Assembly: GCA_025769875.1 (NCBI GenBank) | Contig: JAGFNK010000119.1 | Coordinates: forward strand, 58,773-122,772 | Direction: 5' to 3' | DNA from: Russula earlei | Taxonomy: Eukaryota > Basidiomycota > Agaricomycetes > Russulales > Russulaceae | Length of the DNA: 64,000 nt | Part shown: positions 35,813-47,724 of the stretch, piece after piece | Layout of the letters: every line of letters begins with the position of its first letter | Numbering within the stretch: the first letter of the stretch is position 1 | Position numbers and translations under genes: made by a program | The notes under the pieces: model-generated | Databases searched by the model: none | What the model was told of the DNA's origin: nothing | The model's input: only the letters and a program-made list of their open reading frames with translations

Positions 35813-36226
35813 TATTGCCATTTTCAGCGCACTTGGCGGAGCTTGAATTCCATCCAAATCGGTGCAGAAACCCCCTCAAACATGCGGGATGAATATCTCC
35901 CTCAAAACAGCTTCAATTCATATGAAAATTATTGTCCCTGAATTGCCTGAATGAGGGCTAGGCAGCCCCATTGTTTTCATGAGATTTGACTGAGAATTGG
36001 TGGAGCTGGACTCAAGCCACCTCCACATGTGTATTAGATGAATTACAACTCAAAATCATGGTCTATATCTATTATTTTTCCCTCATGTTGTACCCATGGG
36101 CTGTCTTGAGGCAGCCCCATAGTGTTTTTGACTCAAGTGTTGTGGTGTGCAACGTTGTTTCCAGTGCGATTGGAGTCGCAGCCAGCCACTCATCACCCCT
36201 CTCGCCTCTCGATTCTGACCATCCTT
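35813..36226 (+). repeat. Inverted repeat, left, copy 1
   Basis: 414 bp, homologous to 47151-47564 (same strand) and to the complements of 38865-39270 and 49759-50172. An inward-reading open frame (35986-36279) beginning MTENWWSWTQATSTC runs through it and is conserved in the other repeats. Confidence 0.85.
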
Positions 36227-36645
36227 CTTGTTTTTCACAGACAGAGAGGAGTGGGTTGCAAAGAGGGGTCCTATTCTGAACTCTTTCTACTACAGAGTAG
36301 CTAGGGTGTTTTTATATACAGGAGAGAGGTACTAGAGATGAATGGCATGAAAGTGAATCAAGACTGGTTGAGACGGTTGAGGCGGTCATGAAAGGCTTGA
36401 GACACGAATGCATCTAGTGTGCTGAGGCGTGCATGCGCGCGTGGTCAGTGGCGAGGGCTGGGCGATGCGATCGAGGTCTTGATGTTGCACGCAAGATGGC
36501 TTGTGGTGTGCGGTCGGTGGACTGCCTGGAATGAGAGGGAGGTGGCAAGGGATGAAAGGGAGCTGAGGTGTCAGTCTCATGTCATGTCGTGTCGCGTTTT
36601 CACATGTGATTTCGAGGCCAGCCATAATCTTCCTACACCTCCCAG
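36227..36645 (-). repeat. LTR-like segment F1 fused to the inverted repeat
   Basis: On the minus strand it starts TGTAGGAAGATTATGG after a purine-rich CCCCTGGGAGG and includes the promoter-like TATATAAAAAC. It is about 420 bp and a direct repeat of 37432-37852. It passes straight into the inverted repeat after ACAAGAAG, so it looks like an LTR truncated at the junction. Confidence 0.7.
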
Positions 36646-37317
36646 GGGCTTGAAACTTTGACCGTCCTTGGTCAAATGTCTGAATGCAAGTGTTTTGAGC
36701 CTTTCACGTCTGAATTGAGGTGGTGGTTGTGGCTGCTTGTGCTGCGGAAGACCCAAAGGCGGCGATCGGCGATGGCGATGACAGAAGAGGTGAGGGCAAT
36801 GGGAAACGGAGGCGATGGAGACGAGGGTGGCGGGTGACGAGATGGCGGCTGCGTGGTGGTGGTGTTGTCCTGTGGCAGTGGCGGTTGTGGTCGTCTCCAT
36901 TGCAGGTGGTGGCAGCAGGCATGGACGAGGAGCAAAGGCATAGGCGGTGAGTGTGAGTTTGTAGATAGAGACGTAGGTGGTGAGGACTTGAGAAAGAGGA
37001 TGCGTGGGGCGGCTTGCGCAGGGGTGGGATCTGTCGTCTTGCGGCGGTGGTGGCAGGGTCGTCTCCACTGCAGGTGTCGGCAGCAGACGTGGGTGAGAGT
37101 GCACGAATGGATGGGGAGGTGATGTGGGAGGCGGTGTGCAGTGTGCTGTTGGCATCGGCAACTGCTTCTCCTGCGGTGGCGGCGGTGGTGTGGTGGCGGC
37201 TTCTGCTCCTGTTGTGGTGTGTCATTGCTAAGTTTGTGGCTGAGGCCTTCTTGGTCTTCTGGGGTGGTGCTGGTGGCGAGGGGTTGTGACGGTGCGGCAG
37301 TGCTGGTGTCACGCTGT

Positions 37318-37852
37318 AGCGAGTCCGGGGACGCGCGAGTGAGATCGTAAGGCTGACCGGTCCAAAGAAACAGAGAGGAGAGGGGGAGGGAGTAGAGCAA
37401 GTGGTCCGCATGACTGGTGATGCTTCTTGTTTTTTTCGCAGGCAGAGAAGAGTGGGTTGCAAGGAGGGGTCTTATTCTCCACTTTTTCTACTACAGAGTA
37501 GCTAGGTGTTTTATATACAGGAGAGAAGTACTAAGGATGAAAGGCATGAAAGGGAGATAGGCATGAAAGAGAATTGAGGCTGGGTGAGGCGGTCGAGGCC
37601 TTGATGAAAGACTTGGGACGCGAACACGTCTAGTGTGTGGAGGTGTGGCGTCCACGTGTGGTCGGTGGCGAGGGCTGGGCAATGCGATCGAGGTCTTGAT
37701 GTCGCATGCGAGGTGGCTTGTGGTGTGCGGTCGGTGGACAGCCTGGAACTAGAGGGAGGTGGTAAGGGATAGGAGGAGGTGTCACTGTCGTGTTGTGTTG
37801 TGTCGCGTTTCCGCACGTGATTCCGTGGCCAGCCAGAATCCTCCTTACAGCA
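37318..37852 (-). repeat. Solo LTR F2 inside composite copy 1
   Basis: On the minus strand it starts TGTAAGGAGGATTCTGG and ends near CTCGCTACA/G. Comparison with copy 2 (49235-49260) shows uninterrupted sequence there, so this is an insertion of about 535 bp. CGTG occurs on both sides, a possible 4-bp duplication. It shares about 420 bp with F1, including TATA box and ACAAGAAG. Confidence 0.65.
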
Positions 37853-38864
37853 CGAAACTACTAAAGTGGCAGCTGAGACTGAGAAGACTGAGGCTGAGAC
37901 TGAGAAGGTGGCGGTGGACTAAGCTGGTGTGACGGTGGAGGTGGATGGGGCGGAGGCGACAACTGAGGGCAATGCAGGGGCAATGGCGGCTGTGGCTGAC
38001 AAGGGCGTGGCAGCGGTGGCTTGTGAGACGGTGGTGGAGATGGTGGTGTGTGGCGCTAAGACGTCGGTGGCTGAGGCTGAGGCTACGGTGGCGGCTGACA
38101 AGACTAAGGCGGCTGGCAAGGCTAAGAGTGTGGTGGTGGTGGTTGACTGATCTGAAGCTGGGGCGATGGAGACGGCTGGCAAAACTAGGGGCGCGGTGGC
38201 GGCAGCTGAGACTGAGAAGGCTGAGGCTGAGGGCAGGGTGGAGACGGTGGTGGCTGGCGATGCTGGTGCTATGACGGACTGGGCTGAACTGATGAGTATG
38301 GGCGAGGCTAAGATGGAGACTGATGCGAAGTTGGTGGCTAGCATGACTGAGGCTACTGTGGCGATGGACAAGGCGACGGACGAGACTGAGGGCGATAAGA
38401 TGACTGAGGGCGCGGGAGCGGATGAGACAAAGGTGGGGGTGGCAGACGAGGCTGCGAGGGCTGAAGTGGCAGGCGGCGCTAAAACGTCGGTGGGCCGAGG
38501 TTGAGATGGTGGTTGTGCATGGAGCTGAGACAGTGGCCATAGCAGGCGACACTGAGGGCGCGGGAGCTAGTTGGGCTAAGATGGGGACAGTGGCGATAGG
38601 CGATGTCACGGCTGAGGCTATGGCGGTGGGGACAGACGAGGTGGCGACGATGGTGAATGCGGGTGATGCTGGGATGGCGAGGGCAGGTGGAGCCGAGGCG
38701 ATGATGGCTGGCGAGTCAATGATGGCGGCATGAACAAGGTGACAGGAATGGTGGATGAGGTGGGAACCGCAGGGATGATGGGCAAGGCAGGTGAGGCAGA
38801 GGCGATGGTGCATGGCACGATGTAGGGATGGAGACTGGAGCGGGCATGGGTGCAGGGTATGTGT
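37853..38864 (-). pseudogene. Low-complexity Ala/Pro/Ser/Thr-rich ORF of the composite, copy 1
   Basis: Open minus-strand frames up to 385 codons (37845-39002) arise from trinucleotide-like repeats (CATCGCC, CCTCAGCC), so several frames are open at once. The frame reading SPAIIASAPPALAIPAS matches the copy-2 protein at 48238-48290. The globular gag-like start present in copy 2 is absent, so this copy is truncated. Confidence 0.6.
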
Positions 38865-39270
38865 ATGGTCAGAATGGAGAGGTAAGAGGGGCGATGAGTG
38901 GCTGGCCATCACTCCGATCACACTGAAAACAATGTTGCACACCACAACACTTGAGTCAAAAACACTATGGGGCTGCCTCAAGACAGCCCATGGGTACAAC
39001 ATGAGGGATAATAGATATAGACCATGATTTTGAGTTGTAATTCATCTAATACAAATGTGGAGGTGGCTTGAGTCCAGCTCCACCAATTCTCACTCAAATC
39101 TCATGAAAACAATGGGGCTGCCTAGCCCTCATTCAGGCAATTCAGGGACAATAATTTTCATATGAATTGAAGCTGTTTTGAGGGAGATATTCATCCCACA
39201 TGTTTGAGGGGGTTTCTGCGCCAATTTGGGTGGAATTCAAGCTCTGCCAAGTGCGCTGAAAACAGCAATA
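38865..39270 (-). repeat. Inverted repeat, right, copy 1
   Basis: Reverse complement of the 35813-36226 repeat, ending GCTGAAAACAGCAATA. The left edge is set where the match to ATGGTCAGAATGGAGAGG begins and is uncertain by a few bases. Confidence 0.82.
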
Positions 39271-39598
39271 ATTGATGACAATCGGTAGCTACTAACAACT
39301 GATCCTTGTATGATCTTTGTTTCTTATTGATGGTAGCTACTTGCAGTGTACTTAGAGACGCTCTGGAGTACTTAAGAGTGTCGTATTTCAATAGATCACT
39401 TCAGTCTTGTCTTACACAATACTGAAGTGATTACTTACTGTTTCCTATCTTATCTCTTGCATCTAATCACACGTTGTAGATATCTTTTGATAGGTATTAC
39501 TGAATTATAGTCTTGTCTTACACAATACTGAAATATCTTTTGATAGATCTTAAGGATCTTATCATTGTTATCATAACCTGCGCTCATCTGCTTCAACA
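39271..39598. repeat. Right part of the split LTR
   Basis: Probable continuation of 35667-35812, ending TCTGCTTCAACA. It holds two copies of TCAGTCTTGTCTTACACAATACTGAA-like hairpins (near 39391 and 39511), whose style resembles the hairpins in the Copia LTRs. Confidence 0.4.
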
Positions 39599-40963
39599 TA
39601 CAATAGGCACTAACACAATACTAAAGACCCTACAACACATTATTAGACTAACTCTAATAACCATAGAACGAACTATAAAGCAATACTAAGGACCTTAATA
39701 GAAGTATTAGGGTTGACTCTAAGGACCCTAATGGAACTATATAAGGGGCCTTATAGGCAACTCTATTCTCTGAAGCAAACTACAAGTCCTCAAATGACTG
39801 GCCCTAAACTAACTAACAGCAAATGGATCAGGTGCTTTGCACGTGTACTAAAGCAGTGAACATGTGGACAGTCTTCAGACTGTCCATTTGTTTATGGCAC
39901 TCTCTATCCCTGGGATACTCCTTTAAGGACCATCCTCTTGTGACCACTCTGGCCTCTTCCCTGCGTACTTGCTCGACTCTACCAGTAACCATACCTCTTT
40001 GGTATTTGGTACTGCTTTGGACTCTACTTCTTGCCCACACCGTCTTGGACATTTATCGACTTATCTTTGAGCTTATCCCTTGCCCTTGAACTGGATTGTT
40101 CAACAGTGAGTCCAACACATGGGGGCAAGTACAAGTCATGTGATTCCATGCTCAGCCAGATCACATACCTTACAGGTTGGCAAGAGAATCAGGGCTTCAA
40201 TCACATGTGTAAATGGCACCAAAGTATTTTCTTAATCACTTATTTTAATCACTTATTTATTATGTATCTGGCAAATAAATCACAATACAAATAATGATTT
40301 TCTATTGTAAGGATCAGCAGAAGATGAGGCCACTAGAATAGGTGGTGGTGTGAGTCTGAAGGGACCTGGGGCAATGGAGGTGGCAGCATCTGAGGGAGGG
40401 GAGTTCCAAGGGAGGGGGGTTTGAGATGACAGTCCCCCAAGGGCATGTGTGCATGCATTTGCAGTGGCAGATGTTGCATCAGGCTTGGTGCGCTTGCCCA
40501 ACCATTTGCTCCCAGCATATGGATCATTGTGAACCCAGTGGCACTTTCCCTTAGCAACACTGATGCTTTGTGCTGTCATGTTAAGGCTCCAAAGTGCCTT
40601 AAATAAGATCAATGGTTGCATCTATGAACACATCCTACCAATGCAGATATGCTTGAGTCAAGCAAGCAATACTTGTGGAGGGGAAGGAGTGTTAGATCCT
40701 TCTGGAGTATGGCAACAAGATGAGAGGGGCTCTGCAGACAGGGTAGGAGTCAACTGTTTGGGATTGGCAAACTAAGTCGAGCTTAAGGCTCAACTGCTAC
40801 AAACTGGGGGCTTTATATAGCCCTCAGGGATAAGGTTTGTGCTGCTGTAGTACTGGTTGGTGCTATAGAAGCAAAGGCAGCTCATAGAAGCAATAGTTGC
40901 TTCTGTGTAAACAATCTTGGTGCCAGAAGCATTAAGTGCTTCCTTAGTAGCAATCTCAGTGTC
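39599..40963. other. Unassigned repetitive stretch
   Basis: Up to about 39760 there are loose repeats of ACAATACTAAAGACC / CAATACTAAGGACC-like units. A minus-strand frame of 113 codons (40280-40621) begins near MTAQSISVAKGKCHWVHNDPYAG and is Pro/Ser-rich; it may be the start of a transposon-related protein, but I cannot assign it. No RNA gene seen. Confidence 0.35.
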
Positions 40964-41799
40964 TGTCACAGTAACTACCCATGTCAGTTCACAAGCGTAA
41001 AGACAAGTCAGTGATAGAGAGGTGTTCAAGAAACAGGCTGGTTCCCGTGTATAAAGAGTAAGGATCCCTGCAGCAGTCGAAGTGTTTTATGCTAAACAGG
41101 TTATGGCCAATAGACCCTTCCTAGTACAACTTGGTCCATTGAGAAGCTAGGGTAAGTTTATAATGGGATAGACTAGGGCTGGTTCCACTAGCTATATGCA
41201 TTCAAGTCCATCAGGGACCTTGAACAATGCAGAGAGAGTAGAGGAAGGTAGGTCTTAAAGGAGGAGAGCTCTTCTCAGGGGAGTGAAGAGAGACTCTTAG
41301 GGAAGGAAGGGAAAGGCAAAGAGTAGATGGTGGATGGTGTGTTGAGAGTTGATGAAATGGAGAGGTGGATGTGGTTTGAGGATTAAGAGTGAAGTGGGTT
41401 GGATTCTACAAGAGACCAAGCTTAGGGCTTTGGTCACAAAGTACTGAGCTTATATATACAGGAGAAGTGCAGCAATAGCTGCACTTTGACTGTGCTACTA
41501 GTATAGTAGGAGTCATAGGAATGAGGCCACAAATGAGTCAGAACCAAATAACTGTGCTGCACAGTAGGTGTGCAGCATTGCACAGTTGAAACTAGGAAGT
41601 GAAGATAAATGGAAAGAGAACCAAACAAAGGGAAAGTAACAGCAATCCAGTGTTACCTGGATGTGTATGGATCACATGATAACACAGAAAGGATCACAAG
41701 ATGTAAGAGATCACGAGACCAGTAAGTAAAGGGATGTACGAAAGCAAGCAGTCCATAGTGAAAGGTAAGAAGTAAGCATAAAAGGAAAATGGTGTAACA
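40964..41799 (-). repeat. 3' LTR (family D) of the pol-gag Gypsy element
   Basis: 836 bp; on the minus strand TGTTACACC...CTGTGACA. It is homologous to the plus-strand solo copy at 53021-53902. No matching 5-bp direct flank exists, consistent with its being one LTR of a longer element, and a polypurine tract adjoins it at 41800-41815. Confidence 0.82.
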
Positions 41800-41833
41800 T
41801 CACCCCCCCATCAAGGCCCCTAGAAGTGAGAAT

Positions 41834-42661
41834 TGTCAAGACACGTACTGCTGATCCGTGTGGACTCAGGAGCAGGTGGGCAAAGGTCGGAACAGATGGT
41901 ATGTGGCGTAGGCGGCGTTGAACAAGAGGACGAGCCAAATGACTAAGATGTACCAGATGGGGACTGGTACGTGTAACTGGAGGCAGAGGCGAAGGTTAGA
42001 AGCCAGTGCAGCGAGGGGCTTTAAACAAGGCGGTCGTAGAAGAGTACCTTGGAAGCGAGAGGAGTCTTTAAACTGAGCGGTCGCAGGGGAGTACCCAGGA
42101 AGATGAGAGTATCACAAATGGACAGTCTGACGACTGCCATGCTTCATTGGGGCTTATATACAGTGTACAGGGTCGATTACAAAGCACTGGGACTATTCTA
42201 GACTCTTTGGTACCATCCAATAGGACTACGGAGGCATAAACTTGCTTGTGTCAACTTTCAGGCTTACTGAGCGCATTACTGATCATTGTGGAGCGATGAC
42301 ATCATTATGATGTCACTGTGGAGCGCTTAGTGAGCCTATGAGGTCACTGTGGAGTCGCTCAGTCAGCCATGATGTCATTGGAGCCTTGATGACGTCAGAT
42401 GATTTATGCAACAGTTTCTAAGAGTTTGTGCTGCTGTTTCGGGTTCATGGTGGCTGAGTGGCCATGTGGTTGCCACGCGATGATTACCCGATTAGGAAAC
42501 TGGTGCCTGGTCGTGTTATAGTGCCTTTGCAATAGCAATATCTTGTACTGCAGGAGGGATAGCCCAGAAAATGGAAGGGAGTCGGCAATGCAAAGTGAGA
42601 GAGGTTTTTCTTGAGTAAAATAGGACAATCTTCGGTCAGGACTTGGCCTTGGTTCGTAACA
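41834..42661 (-). repeat. Solo LTR (family ABC) with target duplication AGAAT
   Basis: 828 bp; on the plus strand TGTCAAGACACG...TTCGTAACA, flanked by the exact repeat AGAAT (41829-41833, 42662-42666). It belongs to the same family as 50665-51493 and 57711-58541. It contains the palindrome TGACGTCA at 42390-42397. Confidence 0.92.
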
Positions 42662-42715
42662 AGAATGACGATAAGGCCAACCTATTTTTCTCCAAGGCTG
42701 GTCCAACTTCAAAGA

Positions 42716-43850
42716 TCAGTACCCTTTTTGTTGCACGATCTGGTCTGTGGGGACAGACTGGTCATATGTGCCCCAGTTCACCGCAATGAAAGCAGGTTTT
42801 TCTGGGGTGATGGGTGGAGATGAAGGTAGATCTAGGAGGTCTTGGCTCGTCGGAGGTGAAGGATGAGTCAGTAGGTTGGAAGGAGTCAGCAGAGGAAGAC
42901 GAATCGAGTCACATAAGTTCCTGTAAGCGACTATCACCTTCTTCTTCCTCGGAGCGGTCTTGCCATCGGAGGTTAAGGGTAACCCTATTGAGAGAATTGG
43001 CAGCGGCAAGGGTTTGTTTGACCTCCTTGAGGTGGCCTTGGTGCTCAAGGATTTGTGTGAAGAGGAGGTGTATGGTTTGTCTCCTCTTGAGTATTTCCAA
43101 CATTCTGAACCTGTAAGACTTGACCCCTGCTGTAAGGGAGGGGTCATTGTTGTCCTCGACGGCCCTGGTGATGAAGTCTGTGTAAGGCTGGTTAGCAAGG
43201 AGCATGTCCCACTGCTCCTCATTGGGTACAGGGATGGGCCAGGCAGCAGGGATTGGTGTGAATTCACAAGAGAAGATGGGGGCTCCCTTGCCAAGGGTAG
43301 CATGGATGAGGGGTTCTGGTTGGGCATCCAACTTGACAAGAAACCAGTTTGCCCTGTACATGGTTCCTCCAGGGTACTCAGGGACTGCAAAATCAATAAG
43401 GGGGTAGTCTGAGGAGGGGATCCAGTCAGGGCTGGGTTGTGGAAGGCAGGTGGTGTCAAAGAATTTGGCGGCCTCGAATTGTTCGGCAAGGGAGAATGGG
43501 GATGGAGTGCGTGCTGGGAAAAGGTCAAGTCCCAGGGCATTGCATTCAGATTCAAGAAGGGTTGAGGAGAGGGAGACAGATGGTGAAAGAGGGGAGAGAC
43601 AGACTTGGGCAGCGGTGTCGTCGTCGTCCTCATTGCACTTGTAGGCAGGAGGGTTCTTGAAGGGAAAAGACCTTCTTGCCAGTTGGGGAGTGGGGGAGGT
43701 GATGGCGACCTTGTCGGCATAGGATAAAGTGGGGGAAGGGTAGGCAAGAACGGGGGAGGCACAAGTGGGGACTGGGGATGAGGGACAGTAGGCAGGGGAT
43801 GAGTAGGTTGGGATGGGCAAGGATGGAATATAAACTGGGGATTGAGACAT
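42716..43850 (-). CDS. Gag-like protein with terminal zinc knuckle, downstream of pol (frame broken near its end)
   Basis: The ATG at 43850 starts MSQSPVYIPSLPIP, a Pro/Ser-rich head. A central region follows (SPDWIPSSDYPLIDFAVPEYPGGT, ANWFLVKLDAQPEPLIHATL, PNEEQWDMLLANQPYTDFI) and then a helical segment (RRQTIHLLFTQILEHQGHLKEVKQ). The frame stops at 42909. Beyond it another frame encodes CFHCGELGHI, a stop, then PVC, i.e. a CX2CX4HX4C knuckle with one stop in it, around 42765-42800. A TATAAAA box on the minus strand at 43993-43987 lies about 140 bp upstream of the ATG and overlaps the pol stop codon. An overlapping 430-codon frame (44008-42716) is also open because of Pro-rich composition. 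Gag identity is inferred from the zinc knuckle and general layout. Confidence 0.6.
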
Positions 43851-43988
43851 TTGCAGTAGTGAGAAGAGGTAGAGTTTGAAGGTGAAGAGGGTGGAGAAGG
43901 TGAAGAAGTAGTTTGGTAGGTAGAGTGGATGAGATGGCAAGCAAGTTGTAGAAGATGCTCTGCCGTCTTGAGTCCTGGAGGAGGGTTT

Positions 43989-46900
43989 TTATACATGAGC
44001 TTGTCCACCCACAGGGGAATTTGTCTTTGAGTTCAAGTATTCTTTGAGTAGAGCCGGAGCGTGAAGGTCAGCAGAATTGACCCATGAGCGCTCCGAAACC
44101 TGGGTATCCTTCCCAATGAACAAGGTATTGTGTCCTGCCTTGGTACTTCCTATCTCCAATGATAGCAGCAATTTCATACTCTTCTTCTCCTTGTACAATG
44201 TCAGGTGGTGGTCAGGTGAAAGCTTTGCCATATGCCCCTGTTTCAGTGAATGGCATGAGAAGATCCACATGAAACACATTGTGGATTTTCATTGATGGGG
44301 GCAATTTGATGCGATATGCCACTGGTGTGATTTGTTGTATCACCTCAAATGGTCCATAACGCCAGGGGGCAAGCTTGTTTGATGGGGCCTTGACCACCAG
44401 ATTACGTCCATCCAGCCACACAAGTTGTCCTTCTTTGAGCTTCCTTGGTTCTTCTGATGGTTTGATATGTTTCAGAAGTTCCTCCTGTGCCCTGGATCGT
44501 ACCTGTTCCATGATTTTGAGACATGTTTCAGCCTCCGGAACAGATATGTCCATTGTTGTCCATTTGGCAGTTGGATTGAAACCAAGGAGAAGTTCATGTG
44601 GTGTGTGCCTGGTGCCTTCATGTCGCCAAGTATTGTGAGCAAACTCAGCAATAGGAAGTAGTGTGTGCCAATCATCTTGCCATCCATTTACAAATTCCCT
44701 CAGATAAGTCTCTATCCAAAGGTTCATCTGCTTGGTTTGTCCATCCGTGCAGTGGGTGAAAGGTGGTGCTCAAATTTTGTTTGATCCCTGTGGCTTTACA
44801 GATGGCCCTGGTGAAGTTTCCTTTGAAACGGGGGTCCCTGTCAGAGATGATTCTCTTGGGAATTCCAAACCATGGAAATAGATTAGCCAGGTACTTGATG
44901 GCAATGCCCAGACCATCTATAGTTTTATTGCAGGGGATAAACTTTGCAGCCTTCAAACAGCCTTGATCAACAATAGTGAGAATGGAATCATATGATCCAG
45001 ACTTTGGAAGATCTGTGATAAGGTCCATTGAAACATATTGGAAGGGGCCAGCTGACACATTTGTATCAAATGGTTGGAGTGGCGCATGTTTCAGGGTGGT
45101 GATGGCTTTAGATTCTTGACACTTAGTGCATCCCTTGATGTAATCTTCCATGAATAGACGGAGTCTAGGTCCTTTGTATTTCCTTCTTATAAGATCCCAA
45201 GTGTTAGCAATGCCAGGGTGTCCTCCCACTGGGGAATCATGGACTTCCTTCAAGATTTCCCATCATAAAACAGGGTCATCAGGTAGGTAAGTACGTAAGG
45301 GGAGTGACTTGTGTGAGTAAGCTTTGCGTGCAAAAGCTTCCTGGTTGTTGCCAAAGGTACGGTTAAGGGTAGGAGCACGAGCTTCAGGGACATTTTCCAT
45401 CTGCAAGTGCTCATTGAAGACATGATCAAGTAGGAGTGTGATAGCTTTGTTATGGATGTTTTCTCCTTTGTGATAAGGTCGTCATGATAGAATATCGGCA
45501 ACAGTGTTAGACTTTCCAGGGATAGTTGTCAACTTGAAGTTGTATTCCTGGAGAAGGGCCATCCACCTTGCTTGACACGGTGAAAGGTCCTGGGGTTTGC
45601 AGAAGTAGGCCAGATTGGCATGATCTGTGCGAATAGTTACTTCATGATGTGCCCCAAGTAGCCAGTGTCAATATTCTTTAAGGACAGATACTATAGCAAG
45701 TAGTTCTCTGTCATGGATATCATAGTTCCTTTCTGCTGGTAGTAGGGATCTTGAAAAATATACCAGAGGATGGATACCATCTTCAAATTGCTGAGATATA
45801 GTGGCTCCCAGAGCAAAAGAAGAGGCGTCAGCATCCACAATGAAAGGTTTGTTGAAATCTGGGTTGCAAAGAACAGGGTAATGGGTGAAGATATTCTTGA
45901 GAATATTGAATGAAGATTCTGTATAATTATCCCAGACCCAAGGTTTGTTCTTCTTAGTGAGCCAGACTAGGGGTTGAACAATATCTGAATATTTTGGAAT
46001 GAAGTTGCGATAGTAGTTCCCAAATCCAAGGAAAGAGCATAACTCATGTAGATTGGTAGGGGCTTTCCAATCATGAATTCCCTTGACTTTGATTGGGTCC
46101 ATCTTGATCATTCCTTTGCCTGATAATGATGCCAAGATAGTCAATTTCTTCTATGTGGAATTGACATTTCTCAGGTTTAAGGAAGAGGTCATTATCTTGA
46201 AGCTTCTTAAAAATGCGAGTAAGTAGGTCTTTATGATACTCCCATCCTTTAGGTGCTTGTGTGGCGATGATGCCATCGTCCATGTAGATGTGGAACTCCA
46301 TATCATGATGATTGAGTTCTTCTCTAAAGATATCATTGACCTATAGATTGGAAGGTGGCAGGGGCGTTAGTGAGACCAAAGGTCATCACCATAGGTTTGA
46401 ATAAACCCTTATTTGTTTTGAATGCTGCCTTCCATTGATCACCATCTTTGATGCATATGTTGTTATAACCCCATCGTACATCAAACTTAGTGAAGTATTG
46501 TTTACTTCCTAAGCAAGTGATGATTTCGGGAATGAGAGGAAGGGGGGTTTTGTTTTCAACAGTGATTGTATTAAGACGTCTATAGTCTTGGACGTAGCAT
46601 CGTTTACCATCTTTCTTGCCTACAAAGAAGCAAGGAGAGGCATATGGTGACTTTGAAGGATGTATGTATCCTTTTTCCAAATGTTCCTTTAGGAATTCAT
46701 CTTGGGCCTGTTGTTCCACTGGTGCAAGGGGGTAAATTTTGCAATTGAGTGTAGATGGAGCATCAGGGATTAGGTCTATGGCATGATCCCAAGGTTTGGA
46801 AGTAGGAAAGTGGTGAGAGGCTTCTTCTGAAAAGAGCCTTTCAAAGTGATGATAGTCGGGAGGAACTAAATCCTTCCAGTCCTTCTTGTCTTGATCAGCT

Positions 46901-47133
46901 GCTTGCACAGCTAATTGGGTAGAAGTGCTAATTTTTGCTACTCTGATTGGAGTGGGATCAAAGCATGGGGGTATAGGAAGTCGCTTGATCCATTTGTCAG
47001 TGTCCCAAGTAGAGGCTACAACAGTATCCTTGAGGGTTCCTTTGGTCCAATCAATAGCAGGGATGGTAGCACGGAGGAATGGGAAGCCAAGAAGCATGTC
47101 ATCGGTTGATATTTTGGCGATATAGAAGCACAT
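43989..47133 (-). pseudogene. Gypsy pol: protease end, RT, RNase H, integrase, chromodomain (several frame breaks)
   Basis: Minus-strand pieces in order. 47133-46333: protease end (MLLGFPFLRATIPAIDW) and RT finger/palm (EHLEKGYIHPSKSPYASPCFFVGKKDGK, CYVQDYRRLNTIT, FTKFDVRWGYNNI, TFGLTNAPATFQ). 46301-46071: FHIYMDDGIIA (RT YxDD as YMDD). 46144-45668: LCSFLGFGNYYRNFI, then RNase H FIVDADASSFALGA. 45253-44672: integrase zinc HHCC (GHPGIANTWDLIRR..CTKC) and core (SMDLITDLP, ISDRDPRF). 44727-44212: integrase tail ending YGPFEVIQQITPVAYRIKLP. 44279-43989: chromodomain (EYEIAAIIG, YLVHWEGYP in a shifted frame). Breaks between pieces are single frameshifts or stops. The final stop TAA at about 43989 is part of TATAAAA. 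Confidence 0.85.
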
Positions 47134-47150
47134 TCGATATTCTTGTCCTT

Positions 47151-47564
47151 TATTGCCATTTTCAGCGCACTTGGTGGAGTTTGAATTCCACCCAAATCGG
47201 CGCAGAAAACCCTCTCAAATGTGCGGGGTGAATATCTCCCTCAAAACAGCTTCAATTCACATAAAACTTATTGTCCCTGAATCGCCTGAATGAGGGCTAG
47301 GCAGCCCCATTGTTTTCATGAGATTTGAGTGAGAATTGGTGGAGCTGGACTCAAGCCACCTCCACATGTGTATTAGATGAATTACAACTCAGAATCATGG
47401 TCTATATCTATTATTTTTCCCTCATGTTGTACCCATGGGCTGTCTTGAGGCAGCCCCATAGTGTTTTTGACTCAAGTGTTGTGGTGTGCAACATTGTTCT
47501 CAGTGTGATCGGAGTGACGGCCAGCCACTCATTGCCCCTCTCACCTCTCCATTCTGACCATCCT
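47151..47564 (+). repeat. Inverted repeat, left, copy 2
   Basis: 414 bp; complement matches 49759-50172 with scattered differences. It carries the inward-reading frame MSENWWSWTQATSTC (from 47325). Confidence 0.87.
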
Positions 47565-47724
47565 TTGCCCTCATTACCACCACACCTGCTGTCTCAGCCG
47601 CATCAGTCACACCACTCCCTTCCAACTCGCATTTGGCCCTCCACACCCACAGTCGCAGCCGCACCAGTCACACTGCCTGCGTCGACCTGCCATCTGTCTT
47701 CACAACGCGCTGCACTCCTTCAGC

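Larger units (their letters stand above)
35813..39270 (-). mobile_element. Inverted-repeat composite element, copy 1 (3.46 kb)
   Basis: Flanked by inverted repeats of about 410 bp (35813-36226 and about 38865-39270) with ends TATTGCC...GGCAATA-like (right end GCAATA). The interior matches copy 2 at 47151-50172 in opposite orientation: a Pro/Ala/Ser-rich coding region, then on the minus strand the sequence CCCCTGGGAGG and an LTR-like segment joined to the inverted repeat. No clean target duplication is visible. The gag-like N-terminal domain found in copy 2 is deleted here. What kind of element it is remains open; see findings. Confidence 0.75.
40964..47150 (-). mobile_element. Ty3/Gypsy element (chromovirus-like), 5' truncated, with pol followed by gag-like ORF
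   Basis: The minus-strand element ends in the LTR 40964-41799, preceded on the minus strand by the polypurine tract TTGATGGGGGGGTGA. Reading from right to left the body has protease end, reverse transcriptase, RNase H, integrase, chromodomain, and then a separate Gag-like ORF with zinc knuckle before the 3' LTR. A solo LTR (41834-42661) has landed between that ORF and the polypurine tract. The 5' end is cut off at 47150 by the inverted-repeat composite, so the 5' LTR and anything upstream of the protease are missing. Confidence 0.8.

Noticed and set aside
36577..37462. Three overlapping open frames of 190-250 codons on the minus strand
   Set aside because: They arise from CCACC/CATCG-type low-complexity repeats and an inserted LTR; no frame is favoured by motif.
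36227..37852. F1 and F2 direct repeats as the LTR pair of one retrotransposon
   Set aside because: F1 passes without a boundary into the inverted repeat, F2 is longer and is absent from the matching place in copy 2, and outer flanks do not match; F2 is better read as a separate solo LTR.
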